From Euleptes europaea (taxonomy: Eukaryota > Chordata > Lepidosauria > Squamata > Sphaerodactylidae): a DNA stretch of 64,000 bases. This document shows, piece by piece, positions 23,151 through 35,100 of this stretch. Position numbers and translations under genes: made by a program. The DNA lies in contig NC_079332.1 of the NCBI RefSeq assembly GCF_029931775.1, forward strand, positions 2,058,501 to 2,122,500, in the 5' to 3' direction. Each line of letters begins with the position of its first letter. Positions within the stretch are counted from its first letter, which is position 1. The notes under the pieces are model-generated. The model saw only the letters and a list, made by a program, of their open reading frames with translations. It was not told the origin of the DNA and made no database searches.

Positions 23151-23347
23151 CATGACGCTGCCTTCTACTGAATCAGACCCTTAGTCCATCAACGTCAGTA
23201 CTGTCTACTCAGACCGGCAGTGACTCTCCAGGGTCTCAGGCACAGAGGTCTTTCGCATCACCTACTTGCCTGGTCCCTTTAACTGGAGATGCCGGGGATT
23301 GATCCTGGGACCTTCTGCATGCCAAGCAGAGGCTCTACCACGGGGTG
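23140..23347 (-). repeat. tRNA-derived SINE, family B
   Basis: GATGAACACATGACGCTGCC through GGTCTCAGGCACAGAGGTCT to GCATGCCAAGCAGAGGCTCT. Confidence 0.85.
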
Positions 23348-24842
23348 TCTGTGCTAAATACAGCCTTTCAGCACCCTATCAGTTGGAAGCACAGCAATAC
23401 GAGGGAAACCAGCCAAGGGTCGACTGGAGCCATTGCTGGATAAATCCCTTTGGAATTTAATTTCCAAGAACTAACACTGGTACAAATCATGCCGACGTTA
23501 CCGGCGCACGATGGGCCTCTTTCTCTCTTGGCGATGCCGGCCTTCCTTCTTTGATTCCCGGTGACACCCTAAAAGCATCGTGAGCGGCCTTTAAGCCCTG
23601 TTCCGAGCCGCCCGTAATCTTTTCCTCGGCATAATAAGAGGCAACATCTGTTAGAAAAATCTCCCAGTCGAGGGTTGCAATTGTGGATAGAAGTACTTAT
23701 CAAAAAAAAAAAAGAGAGAGAGAGAGAGAAAGAATTGGCCATGTGAAACAGTGGCTCATCTGGGGAGAAAACCGCCTCGGCCTTGGCCACGTGGAGGAGG
23801 ACCCATAAAGGCATTGTCTCATCCGTCTACAATCTGGAGAGATTAAATGCGTCCCAAGGAATGTGCCAGGCGAGCGGGGAGGCAGACAGGGAGGAAGGAA
23901 GCTAGGAGAGGAGAAAGGGAGGCCAGAGAATTGGGGGAGAAGATGGGGAGGATGGCAGCGGGAGGCAAAGAGACGGACGGAGCGGACAATGAAGGGGAAG
24001 AAAAGAAGAAGGAAGGTTGTACGTGTGTGGACCTGCGTGCCGAAAGCAGAGAGAGGGGGGGGCAATGCGCTCCCATTTCTTTCAATGGGGGGCTTCCTGC
24101 TTGGATCGTGGCCCGTGCCGATTAGTGAAGAGCAAGGCGCTGCTCGGGGTTTTTTTTTCCCTCTCCGCGTGTGTGGCAAATTGTCCGTCCAGAGACAAAA
24201 GCGCCTAGAAAACTGAACAGGGGCCGAGCTGAGTGCCCGCTGCGGTCGGACCGGCAGGCCAGTTGCGCCTCCCTCTTGGCGAGCCAAGCGTCGCCCCTTC
24301 CAGCGTGCCAGCGTCTAGACCTGAGACCGTGGCATCCTTCGAGAGGCGGGGAAGTGAGGCCCGGGCACGTGCCAGCGGAGAAGTTGAGAAGAACGAGCAT
24401 CACTTGAAACCAGAGGGCACTGCAGGGGGAAAGGGAAAGGTGGGGAGATTGGGGGCAGGGGTGCAGGGGGAGAAAGAAAGAAGCTTTAATTTTATCTGGA
24501 GCGTTTCCAACTTAAAATCTAATCCATCACCCTCTCCGTGTGACTGGCCCTAATGAAAATTTAGAGGCTGCGACTGAAATCTAGAATTCATCGGGGAGGC
24601 CATTAGGAAAGACGTCTCGCGGCTCGGAGCGGCCTGCTGGACCTGCCCGGAGCCGAGTGCGAAAGGGGGAGTTTTTAATTTGGCACCCCCGGCCCTTGGA
24701 GAGCCCGAGAAGCGAGTCGGAGGCTCAGACTTTGCAGCTGATGAAAGCCTGTGCCATTCCCCGGGAGGCAGCTTGGCCAACTCCACTGATCCGTCCCTGT
24801 TTGGTTCGGTTCTTGGCAGCCCTGGCAGAAATCCAGGCTGGA
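23348..24842. other. Unique block, candidate conserved non-coding DNA
   Basis: Repeat-free except for an AG run at 23710-23730. Two stretches (about 23440-23700 and 24480-24720) mix AT-rich cores such as TGGAATTTAATTTCCAAGAA and CCCTAATGAAAATTTAGAGG with GC-rich sequence, as many conserved elements do. No exon-like frame. Confidence 0.35.
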
Positions 24843-24857
24843 GAACGTGCATGTTGG

Positions 24858-25281
24858 TGTTGGAACTAGCCGAAATGGCTAAACGTACGGCATTAGTAAA
24901 TCAAAAGGAGAATACAGAATTTGTGGGAGAATGGGAGGCATGGACAATATATTGGCAAAAATGAATTTAAATTGGGAAGTATTGAAGGTTATGTTTTGCT
25001 CTAATTCTTTTGATTAAGGTAGAAATATTATTAAGATTAATGATTTAGATTTTAAGAATTGTAATCCAATTTTAATGCGAAGTATTGCATTGAATTAGAA
25101 ATTGAATGCAAAGGTGACAATAAAGTTATCAAAAAGACAGAGGAGGAGAGAGGGGAAGTCAACGTAAATATATGAATTAATTAGTTATATAGAATAGAGA
25201 AATATTGTTTATATCATATAATTATCTTAATGAATGATGGAAACTACTGTAATAATAAAAAATGTTATATATAAAAAAAGA
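24858..25281 (+). mobile_element. L1 LINE 3' end with target duplication
   Basis: Opens with the last residues of L1 ORF2 (RTALVNQKENTEFVGEWEAW), followed by an AT-rich 3' UTR and a short A-rich tail. Flanked by GAACGTGCATGTTGG (24843-24857) and GAACATGCATGTTGG (25282-25296), a 15-bp duplication with one change. Confidence 0.8.
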
Positions 25282-25302
25282 GAACATGCATGTTGGCAAA
25301 GG

Positions 25303-25378
25303 TGTCCATCAGAGTCGGTATTGTCTACTCAGACTGGCAGCAGCTCTCCAGGCAGAAAAGAAATCTCTGAGCCCCGAT
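25303..25378 (-). repeat. tRNA-derived SINE, family B, fragment
   Basis: Short piece: GTCCATCAGAGTCGGTATTG, TCTACTCAGACTGGCAGC. Confidence 0.65.
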
Positions 25379-25779
25379 CATACTGAGGAAGGGATATTTA
25401 TCCAAATTCAAGATATGACAGCCATCAACATTCAGGGTATATCTGATCATAATACAGACATGGAGGCGGCAGTATAGTAACAGTTTCACCCAGTTCTTGT
25501 TATGGTTCACAGTAACCCTCCGTGACTCTTGCCCCAATTCCTTAGCACACAGACGCACAGAGATACCCTGCCCAGCAACCAGCTATTCCCTGGCTGTCCT
25601 AATACATTGCAATCCATTTTACAGAAAGGAAAAGAGATTATTGCAAATTGCTGAATCAGTGGATCTTCCATAGTCAGGGGAAGTCTACCCTGCTGTCTCG
25701 TTAGCTAAATGAAACCGGAGTCCAGCAGGGACCTTACGGAGGGACAAACTTCATCCGAGCATGAGACTTTCTCGAGTCC

Positions 25780-26140
25780 CAAGAACCCATCCCCCCGGAT
25801 GTTTCTTCCTCGCGGCAGGCCTGCTCTGCAAGGTTGGCGTGCCGCAATCCCCCCCTGCTTGTTTCAGCCCCTGCAGTTCCGCGAACGGCCACACCGCGCC
25901 GCCCTCTCGCCCTCCCCACTCCTCCAGCCCTCCCAGCCAATGGCGGCTTCCTATTGCGCGCGGCGGCGGCGGCGTCCTCGTCCGCCAGGGGACGCTCCGC
26001 GGCCTTCGGCAGCAACTGTCGCGCTCCCCGGCGGCGCTTTACGGCGTCGCAACGGAAGAGGCAAGATGGCGGCGGCCGTGTCGCCCTTTAGCGGAGTGCT
26101 GCAGCTGACCGACCTGGATGACTTTATTGGGCCCTCGCAG
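25780..26140 (+). promoter_or_regulatory. CIAO3 CpG-rich promoter and first exon
   Basis: CpG dinucleotides are dense from about 25860. A CCAAT box (CAGCCAATGG, about 25933) and an ETS-like CGGAAG (26053) precede the start codon. The start codon itself lies in AAGATGGCGGC (26064-26074), the YY1-type motif often found at or just downstream of housekeeping-gene start sites. No TATA box is evident, as expected for a constitutive gene. The transcription start is not defined from sequence alone. Confidence 0.7.
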
Positions 26141-29100
26141 GTGCGCGAAAATGGGGGGAAAGGGAGGAGAGAGCAGTCAGGGGCGGCATTGCGAGCCGCT
26201 GACGGCGGTGTTGTGCGCGTTTGGGGTCGCCTGTGCCTCTGGCGGCGGGACAACAACCCCGCAAGGGAGGCCGTTGGGCGGGGGGGGGGGCGTCTGACGC
26301 TGCGGGGTGTGGCCTGAGGCTTTATTGCTGTATTGAAATAGTGGAGAATTAAGGGCTTGAAACAATGCCGGGTTGTTTCTTTTTTTTATAAATATTTTTA
26401 TTGATTTTCAATAATAAATAGGGGTACAAAAGGAAAAAAACATTACATAAATATTGTTCAACATTGATATGCCCAGTACTACCCCCTTGCAGAATGTAGT
26501 AATGCATTAACTCACTAGCGGAGTGGATTTGATCTCCAATTTAATCCGGCTGCAGCTCATAGAGTTTAATTGCTGTTTTTTTGTTTTAATATATTCATAA
26601 AAAGATTTCCATTTGTCTCTGTTTTGTTTCTGAGTATCCTTTTGTAACGTTTCAGTTAATTGTGCCATTGTTACGTATTCGTAAGCTTTATCGATCCAGG
26701 TCTCAATTTTTGGTATTCTGTTTGCTTTCCATAAAGATGCTAAAACTACTCTTGCAGCTGTAATTAAATATTTTAATATATCCTGTTGGTCCTTGTCGAT
26801 GTTATCTGGAGTTTTACTTAATAGAAATAGTTTGGGATCACGTGTTATAGTTTGACCAATAATGCCTTCTACGTTCTTATGTATTTTCTTCCAAAATTTC
26901 TGGACTGATTTGCATGTCCATCAGCAATGATAAAAAGTGCCTCTGGCTTTGCGACGTTTCCAACATAAACCAATGCCAGGTTGTTTCTGAACACCCCAGA
27001 TGAGGATGTACTAAAACGAATGGCGGGCCAGCCCATTAGAAACAATGGGAGAGGCTGCACAGCCCATTAAAGATAATAGGGGCCTGGAGTGTCCATACAC
27101 TTGCACGGGCTCCATTGAAATACATTGCAGCGCCAACAAGAGTTGCCAAGAAAATGCAGAATGGGTTTTTCCAGTAGGTTCTCTGAGCCCAGGTACACGA
27201 CCCTGGGGCTGGAATGGCAGCCCCCCAAGGTGGATTGACAGCCCCTGGGACTAGCACACGTGTCCTGGGGCTGCATTGACAGCCCCACAAGTGGATTGGT
27301 CGCCCTGTTCCCACTGTCATCTCCCTTTGCAGAAGCCATATCGATGTTTCTCCCCAGCAGGGAGCCAAAGTGGCTGGCATCATTGTCCGTTCCTCCGTTT
27401 TCTCCTGACAACCACCCTGTGAGGTAGGTTAGGCTAAGTGTGTGTGACTGGACCAAGGTCACCCAGCAAACATCCCTCGGCAGGTATAATAGTGAAGGCC
27501 CAATGGGTATAGAATCATAGAGTTGGAAAGGGACCACCAGGGTCATCTAGTCCAACCCCCTGCACAATGCAGGAAACTCACAACTACCTCCCCCCCCCCA
27601 ACACCCCCAGTGATCAGAAGACAGCCAAGATGCCCTCCCTTTCATCATCTGCCTAAGGTCACAGAATCAGCATTGCTCACAGATGGCCATCTAGCCTCTG
27701 CATAAAAACCTCCAGGGAAGGAGAGCTCACCACCTCCCGAGGAAGCCTGTTCCACTGAGGAACCGCTTTAGCTGTTAGAAAATTCTTCCTAATGTCTCGA
27801 CGGAAACTCTTTTGATTTAATTTCAACCTGTTGTAGAGCTTGCTGCTTGCCACTGATTTTTGGATTTATTCCAAAAGGGAGCTCTTGTCGCATGCTTAGG
27901 GTGACGGACTCTTTCATGGACTGCAGAGTACAATAGTTTCTACTCTGGAAAATTTGGGTAGTGCGTAGTGGAAATCTATTTTATTTTCTTGAGCTTCTCA
28001 GTATGGGCTGCTGTCTAGTTCAACAGCGTCAGAATGTGGGACCTTCTCCCTTAGCAAGTCAGGATGAGACTGTCCCATCAGCAGCTGGCTTTCTCTGTGG
28101 ATCTGTGCTCATGCTGAGTATTGATCGGGGTTGACCCTGTCTTGGTCTCCCACTGTATCAAAAACAGGCCCTTGTTTGTCTTTCAGGATTGCATCAAACC
28201 CATCAAAGTCGACAAGAAGGCCGGGAAAGCGGCAGCCAAGATCCGTATTGAAGATGACGGGAGTTATTTCCAAGTGAGCGAGGTAAGGTGTTCTTCCTAT
28301 GATCCTGTGTAAGAGCAAGAGAAGAGGGCCGAGCTATTGGCTCAAGACCAGCAGCTCTTCATTCCAAGGTCTGACAGTGGCCAACCTCCGGGAAGGGAGG
28401 GAGCTGGGAAAGCAGAGAACGGCTCTTGTTAGTTTCACAGTGGAATCCTATGGAGAAGGACTCCAGTCTGAATCTCACTGAGTGTAGACTGGAGTAAGTC
28501 TGCAAAAGATTTCACTGCTCATCAAAAAGTTGTCATTGTTAGGAATCCTGATCATTGATCATCGTGTGCTCTCTGAGTGATATGATGACCATCTTCAAGG
28601 GCTTGAAGGGCTGTCATATAAAGGATGGTGCGGAGTTGTTGTCTGTTGCCCCAGAAGGTCGGACCAGAACCAACGGGTCGAAAGTAAACCAAAAGAATTT
28701 TCGTCTAGACATTAGGAAGAGTTTTCTAACAGTTCGAGCAGATGATACAAGTGTTTTGCTGGCATACGCCGTACCAATAAATCTGATTCTGATTCTCTCC
28801 TGCCTCCCTTTCAGGATGGAGAATCGCAGAAGCTGGAGAAAGCCAAGATTACTCTCAACGACTGCTTGGCTTGCAGTGGCTGCATAACGTCAGCGGAGAG
28901 CGTCTTAATCACACAGCAGAGCCACGAAGAACTGTACAAAGTGTTAAATACGAACAAGGTCAGTGGTGGATGTCATGGTTTGGGAGCTATAGGGGCTGGA
29001 TGTTAATCGGGCCCTGGACCCCTGGGAGGAGAGGGCCATTTCTCCCGAGGCTTCTGTCCAAGGTCCATGTGCTTGGCTGCAGAACTTCCTGTACATAGTT

Positions 29101-32100
29101 GCTAGTTGTATTGTTTTTAAAGAAGGAGATGGGCTGATCTCTACCAGCATAAAGGCAGGAACTCTGCAATAGAGAGAGGAGTGACTTTATAAAAAATGGA
29201 GAAATGCAGAAAAGAGCAACCAAAATGATTAAGGGACTAGAGCAACTGTCCTATGGGGAGTGGTTAGGATGCTTAGGGCTGTTTAGCTTGGAAAGAAGGT
29301 GGCTAAGGGGAGACATGATAGAGGTCTATAAAATGATGCATGGTTTGGAGAGAGTGGACAGGGAGAAGTTTTTCTCCCTTTCCCATAATACTAGAACACG
29401 GGGTCAGCTGCTAAAGCTGGAGAGCGAGAGATTCAAAACAGATAAAAGGAAATATTTTTTCACACAACGCATAGTTAAATTGTGGAACTCCCTGCCCCAG
29501 GATGTGATGGCTGCCAGCTTGGAGGGCTTTAAGAGGGGAGTGGACATATTCATGGAGGAGAGGGGTATTCATGGTTATTAGTTAGAATGGATACTGGTCA
29601 TGCTGCATACCTATTCTCTCTAGTATCAGAGGAGCATGCCTATTATTTTGGGTGCGGTGGAACACAGGCAGGATGGTGCTGCTGCAGTCGTCTTGTTTGT
29701 GGCTTCCTAAAGGCACCTGGTTGGCCACTGTGTGAACAGACTGCTGGACTTGATGGGCCTTGGTCTGATCCAGCAGGGCCTTTCTTATGTTCTTATGTTC
29801 TTATGAGAACATGTGACTACTTGTGGCACTGTACCCAGGAACGACGAATGCTTATTTTCTTCTTGCCTGTGTAGGAAATAGTAAGACATTGTACTGTATT
29901 ATTTTCTGTTTACAAGAATGCAGGTTCTGCTTCCCAGAAGCTGGTGGTGGTCTCTGTTTCTCCCCAATGCAGAGCTTCCCTGGCTGCAAGATACAAACTG
30001 GCTCCTTTGGACACAGCCAAGAAGCTGACGGCGTTCTTCAAAAGATTAGGTGAGGGGCTGCGTCGTGAGACAGTCATAACTGTGAATGTTGTTACTGGAG
30101 GGATGAAGACCATATGAGGCGGTGCGTTGATTGTGAAATCACCTCTGTCGAACACAGTGGGGCTGATTTCTGAATGAACAGGGATAGGATTGAGTCGCTC
30201 CTGAAGTCAATCGGAGCAAACGGCCACTTTGAGAGGCGCAGAACAGCTAAGAGGTGTGTGCGGTTTCTGTGATGTTTTGCCTTTGTGAAGGCGTCCAGGT
30301 ACATTTCCCCAGCGGGCCAAGTGTCTGGTGTTATCTGGGACAGTGTTGGAGGTACCCAACCATGCGGCCACAGTTGGGCGGGCCAGCATTTAGCACGGGC
30401 AGTTCTTAGGGGCCCGAATTTCTGGGAATGTAACATGTAATGGCGCCGTAGACAGTTGAGGCCTCGCAAAATCACTTATGAAGGCCAGGCGTGGCCGCCT
30501 CTGTTCTGTTTCTGCTTGACATGACAGTTTGTAAAAATGGCTGGGGGGTGGGGGGAGATCCAAAATCGTCCTTCCCTCTCCCTCCCTCGCAGTGTGGAAA
30601 TAATGGCGTCTGAGATGGGGTTTTCTGACCCACCACGTCTTTTCGAGGATGACTTGATTCCCATGTCCCCCAGTGTGGGAACCTGGAACAAATCTCCTTG
30701 TGATAGTTTGATGGAAAGGGGGTGTGGACTCTCACACATGCAGAAAAGAACAGGCCAATAAAAGCCACAAGCTTTTATGGGAAAGACTGAAGAAGGGGTT
30801 CAGGTGTGAGCATGAGGCAAAGGACAAGCAGGCACAATGAAATGGCAGCATCTAGGATACAGAGGTGACCACCTCTCTCAACACAGGGATTGCTTTTCCA
30901 TGGTGTTCCGAAAGGTGATGTAAGAAGAGGTGATTTGGCAGCCTTACAGTCCGCAGCTTGCCTACCGCAGGCTGAAAGCCCCTTCTGTCTCTCCCTCTGG
31001 TAAGTAGGACTGTCGCCTTTCTTCCGCAGGGGTGCACTTTGTTTTCGACACAACCTTCTCCCGCAACTTCAGCCTGCTGGAGAGCCAGCGAGAGTTTGTG
31101 CGCCGCTTCCGGAGGCGAGCCGAGGAGGAAAGGGCACTGCCCATGTTGGCCGCTGCCTGCCCAGGTAAAGCTCCCCAGTGGGGTGAGGTGGGGGTGGGGG
31201 GGAGTGGGGGCAGGGGAGCAGACTCAGGTGGCGGCGGTGCCATGGACCCTGAGAAATGGGGACCCCAGGCCTCTGCCCTCCCTGAATCGGAGATCTCCCA
31301 TTGCCTTGATGTGGTCTCTTGCCAGAGAAGAGGGAAGCCAGTGGGTGGGTTGTGAAGGGCCGCAGCTGAGAGTGTGAAATGTGAGGGCAAGCTTCTTCAA
31401 GCTGGGCTCTTTCCTCCTGCTCCATTGTGTGGCCTTCCAGTTGTTTAAATGCTCCCTCCCTCCGGCCTTGTGGGTTATGTCCTTCTTTCCCAGCAGTATG
31501 GCAGGATCCCCCGTGCCAATCCATCCCAATGCGGTGGCGGAGGGCACGTGGCAGCTAGGAAGGCAGGCCATGGAGGTGAAACCAGCTCCCCCCGCTTTGC
31601 TCTTTCAGGCTGGATCTGCTACGCCGAGAAGACCCACGGGAGCTTCATCATCCCGCACGTCAGCACTGCCAAGTCGCCCCAGCAGGTGATGGGCTCCCTG
31701 GTGAAAGGGTGCTTCGCAGAGCGGCAGGTGAGTCCCTCGGTGGGCTGCATGTCACCGTATGGGGGGCCAGGCGCTCGGAGGGCCTGAGGCCTGGGAGCCC
31801 CAGAAGGCTCTGAGTCCGAGTCGGCAGACCAGTTTGGAGCCCTTTTTGGGTGACCCTGGAATCGAATCCTGTCTGACAATCTCCGGGGTGATGTGAATGT
31901 AAAGTGAAGTCCACTGGAAGGGAGGTTCGTGTCGCTGTCTGTTCTGCACAAGAAACTCTGTTGGAAGGGTTCCATCCTGGTTCCATTGTACTCCCTGCTT
32001 CCAGCGGTTGTTAGCCTTTGCGAGAGATTGGGGGGGGGGATTGTAGGGACGGCCAGCCCCCTGATCTCGCGTGGTGCCCACCCAACAGAGAGACGAGAAT

Positions 32101-35100
32101 TTGTTTCACCCTGTGAGATAGAGTGGGGGGAGAAGTGGATGTATGTATTGAAAGGGCAGTCCCTGAAGCAGTCTCATCACTATGAAAATCACCCCGCCCC
32201 CCAAGAAGCTGTGTAGAGCAGTAGATGGGCTGAGACGATTGCGGTGAGCCATGAGGTAGGGTGACTGAATAGACCCACCATGTGCAGGTGTGTTTTCCCG
32301 CATGCGACCAGATGCTGTCTGTGCTCATGAGTTTCCGGCGGCATCTCTTGGAAAGAGAAGCGAGGCGTAGACAGACCCTGTGGTGGCCTGGTGTGACAGT
32401 TCGTAATACTCGATCTCTTGTGCTCGTAGAATTTGACGCCTGACCAGATCTACCACGTGGCGGTGATGCCCTGCTATGACAAGAAACTGGAAGCGTCCCG
32501 GCCCGATTTCTTCATCCAGGAGCACCAAACCCGGGAGGTGGACTGTGTGATCACGACAGGTAAACAGCAGGCTGGGACAGCGAGCCTTTCTCCTGTAGGG
32601 AAGGATGGGGGCAGGCCCCTCGGCTGCTTTCCTGCAAGCACCCCCTTCTCCAGGATTGGCCTGTGAGCTGCCAGAGGCAGTCAGCAGGACCACCTTGTCG
32701 GGCAGAAAGCCAGAGTCGGCCGCTCTTCCCAGCATGGCTGTATATTCTGTCCTTGGGAAGACATGGACTGAATGACAGTCTTCCCCCTCCTCACCCACCC
32801 GGGCTTCTCCCCAGCTGTTTGTGATTGGGAAGGCCAAAAAGTGGGGGCTTGTATGGAGGCCCGTGGGCTCAGAGCAGGTGCTTGCATCTGATTGATGCAC
32901 ATGGGGGCCAGAGGGGCATAATGAGAGGAGGGGGGCTCTTTGAGGAACCCAGAGGATGCCAGAGAGGATATGGAGGGAGGATCAGGGAAAGCCCCAGATG
33001 ATGGCCAGGCAGTCCTGTCCCGCTTGTGGTCTCTCTCATGGCCATTTTGGGGAGGGGGCTAGATGTGGGGGCTCTATTTTAAATCGGTCGCCTCCGTTCT
33101 CGGCCCTTAGGAGAAGTGGTGAAGCTGCTGGACCAAGAAGGCGTTTCCCTTGTTGACATGGAGCCTGCACCGCTGGATGGGATGTAAGTGACCTCTGCGC
33201 AGGTGCTGTGTTCGAATCCCCTCACTCCAACATCACATTCCGAAGGCTGCAGTCCTGGACGCAAGCTCCAGGCTTCGAGGGCGGCATTGAAGTGGGTGGG
33301 AAGCGGGACAGCAGAAACGCCGTGTCTCAGTGTTGGGAACCTGCACACGCTCATATAGGACCAGCCTGGGGGTTGAGCACCCAGTTTGATGCAGTGGGGG
33401 AACAAGATGCTTCCTCTCCCCGGCAGAATGCAGGGCACAAGATGCTTCCTCTCCCTGTGGAATGGGTGCAGTGACCAAACCCTGGCTTGCTGGTGGCGTG
33501 AAGAGGAACGCTGCCCCTGTACATGGGTGCTCCATGTTGCTCTGCTGGATGGGCTGCAATGCAATGGAATATTGGGGCCCATTCCCTTGTCAAGGCAACA
33601 GAAACGGTGTGCGAGTGGCAAAGGTGTGGGGTTGAGAGCGGCTGCCTTTCGGCTCTCTTTGAGTTTTGTGCCAGCAGTCCGGGAGGAGGGGCAGAGCGAG
33701 GCTGTAGATGGGCGAGAGAGGGACCCCCTCTCCCACCCCAGGGCAAGTGCCCGGTTGGTCCTTCCAAGGGTAGAGAGCATGGCTGAAGGGTGAATCTCAG
33801 GCATCCGTGGTTGTTGCGCACAGGCATGGGATTAAGCGTGACGTTGAATCCTCCAACTCAGCATCAACCTGCTTAAAATCCCAAGTTTCTTGCCCTCATG
33901 GGGGGGGGGGCAGAAATAAATCTGAAAATGTGTCTTGTTTGGGGGCTTCCTAGAAGCACCTGGTTGGCCACTGTGTGGACAGACTGCTGGACTTGATGGG
34001 CCTGGGTCTGATCCAGCAGGGCTTTTCTTATGTTCTTATGTGTGGGTCATGTCTGCAACCCAGTGGGGGAGTGAGGAGGGCTTTGGGGGGGGGGGTGAAG
34101 CGTCCCTGGCTTCTCTGTGGGGTTGGAGCAGCTGAATGAATCAGGCAAACTAAGCAGGACTGCAGTTGAATTCAGAGTTTGGGCACTACAGGTGGTGAGC
34201 AGCCTTCTGTCTTCCTTCCCTCGTTAGGTTCAGCAGCCCTTCCGAAGAGCGGCTTCTTGGCCATGCCGGAGGCGGTTCTGGGGGCTACCTGGAGCACATC
34301 TTCAAGCACGCAGCGATGGAGCTCTTTGGGATTCAAGTGGGCCACGTGGAGTATAAGCCCTTGAGGTAAAGAGTGCGAATTTCCTCCCAGAGGTCCAGTC
34401 GAACAGCCTGCCTAGGTCATCCTGTACTTTCCAGAACGCCTCCCTGAGCAAGGTGGTCCCTGAGTCCAGCTCAGTCAGATTGGTTGGTCGCTGCCTGCAT
34501 TTCATAATGAACGTATCTGAAAGATATACTTCTGACTGTGCTCGTAAGTCCGTAGAGCAGTTTTAGGGGAGGAATGGAGATGAGGGAGATCTTACGGAAA
34601 CCCAGAAAGGCATGTGGGAATGCAGGGAAGGTGGGTTACCAGCAGCCCTGCAAGTAGCAGATGAGAAAGGAGAGAGAAGAAGAAGAGTTGGTTTTTATAT
34701 GCCGACTTTCTCTACCACTTAAGGGAGACTCAAACCGTCGTACAATCACCTTCCCTCCCCCTCCCCACAACAGACACCCCCTGTGAGGTAGGTGGGGCTG
34801 AGAAAGCTCTAACAGAGCTGTGACTTGCCCAAGGTCACCCAGCTGGCTTCGTGTGTAGCAGTGGGGAAAACAACCTGGTTCACCAGATTAGCCTCCACTG
34901 CTCATGACGAGGGGTGGGGAATCAAACCTGGTTCTCCAGATCAGACTCCACCACTCCAAACCACCGCTGTTAACCACTACACCATGCTGGCTGGTTTCCC
35001 CACCACCTCCTATAATGCGGTGTTTGTCAGTCCACATTGTGCAGTGGCTGCTTTCCCCCTGGAAGTGTTGGGAGTGCTCGCGAAGACTCCCAGAGCCAAT

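Noticed and set aside
29204-29581. A 125-codon frame in CIAO3 intron 3
   Set aside because: It is the CR1-clade ORF2 carboxy-terminus ([19 protein letters not shown]), a transposable-element fragment, not an alternative exon.
33403-33462. Short duplication ACAAGATGCTTCCTCTCCC in CIAO3 intron 8
   Set aside because: Two imperfect copies only. No sign of function.
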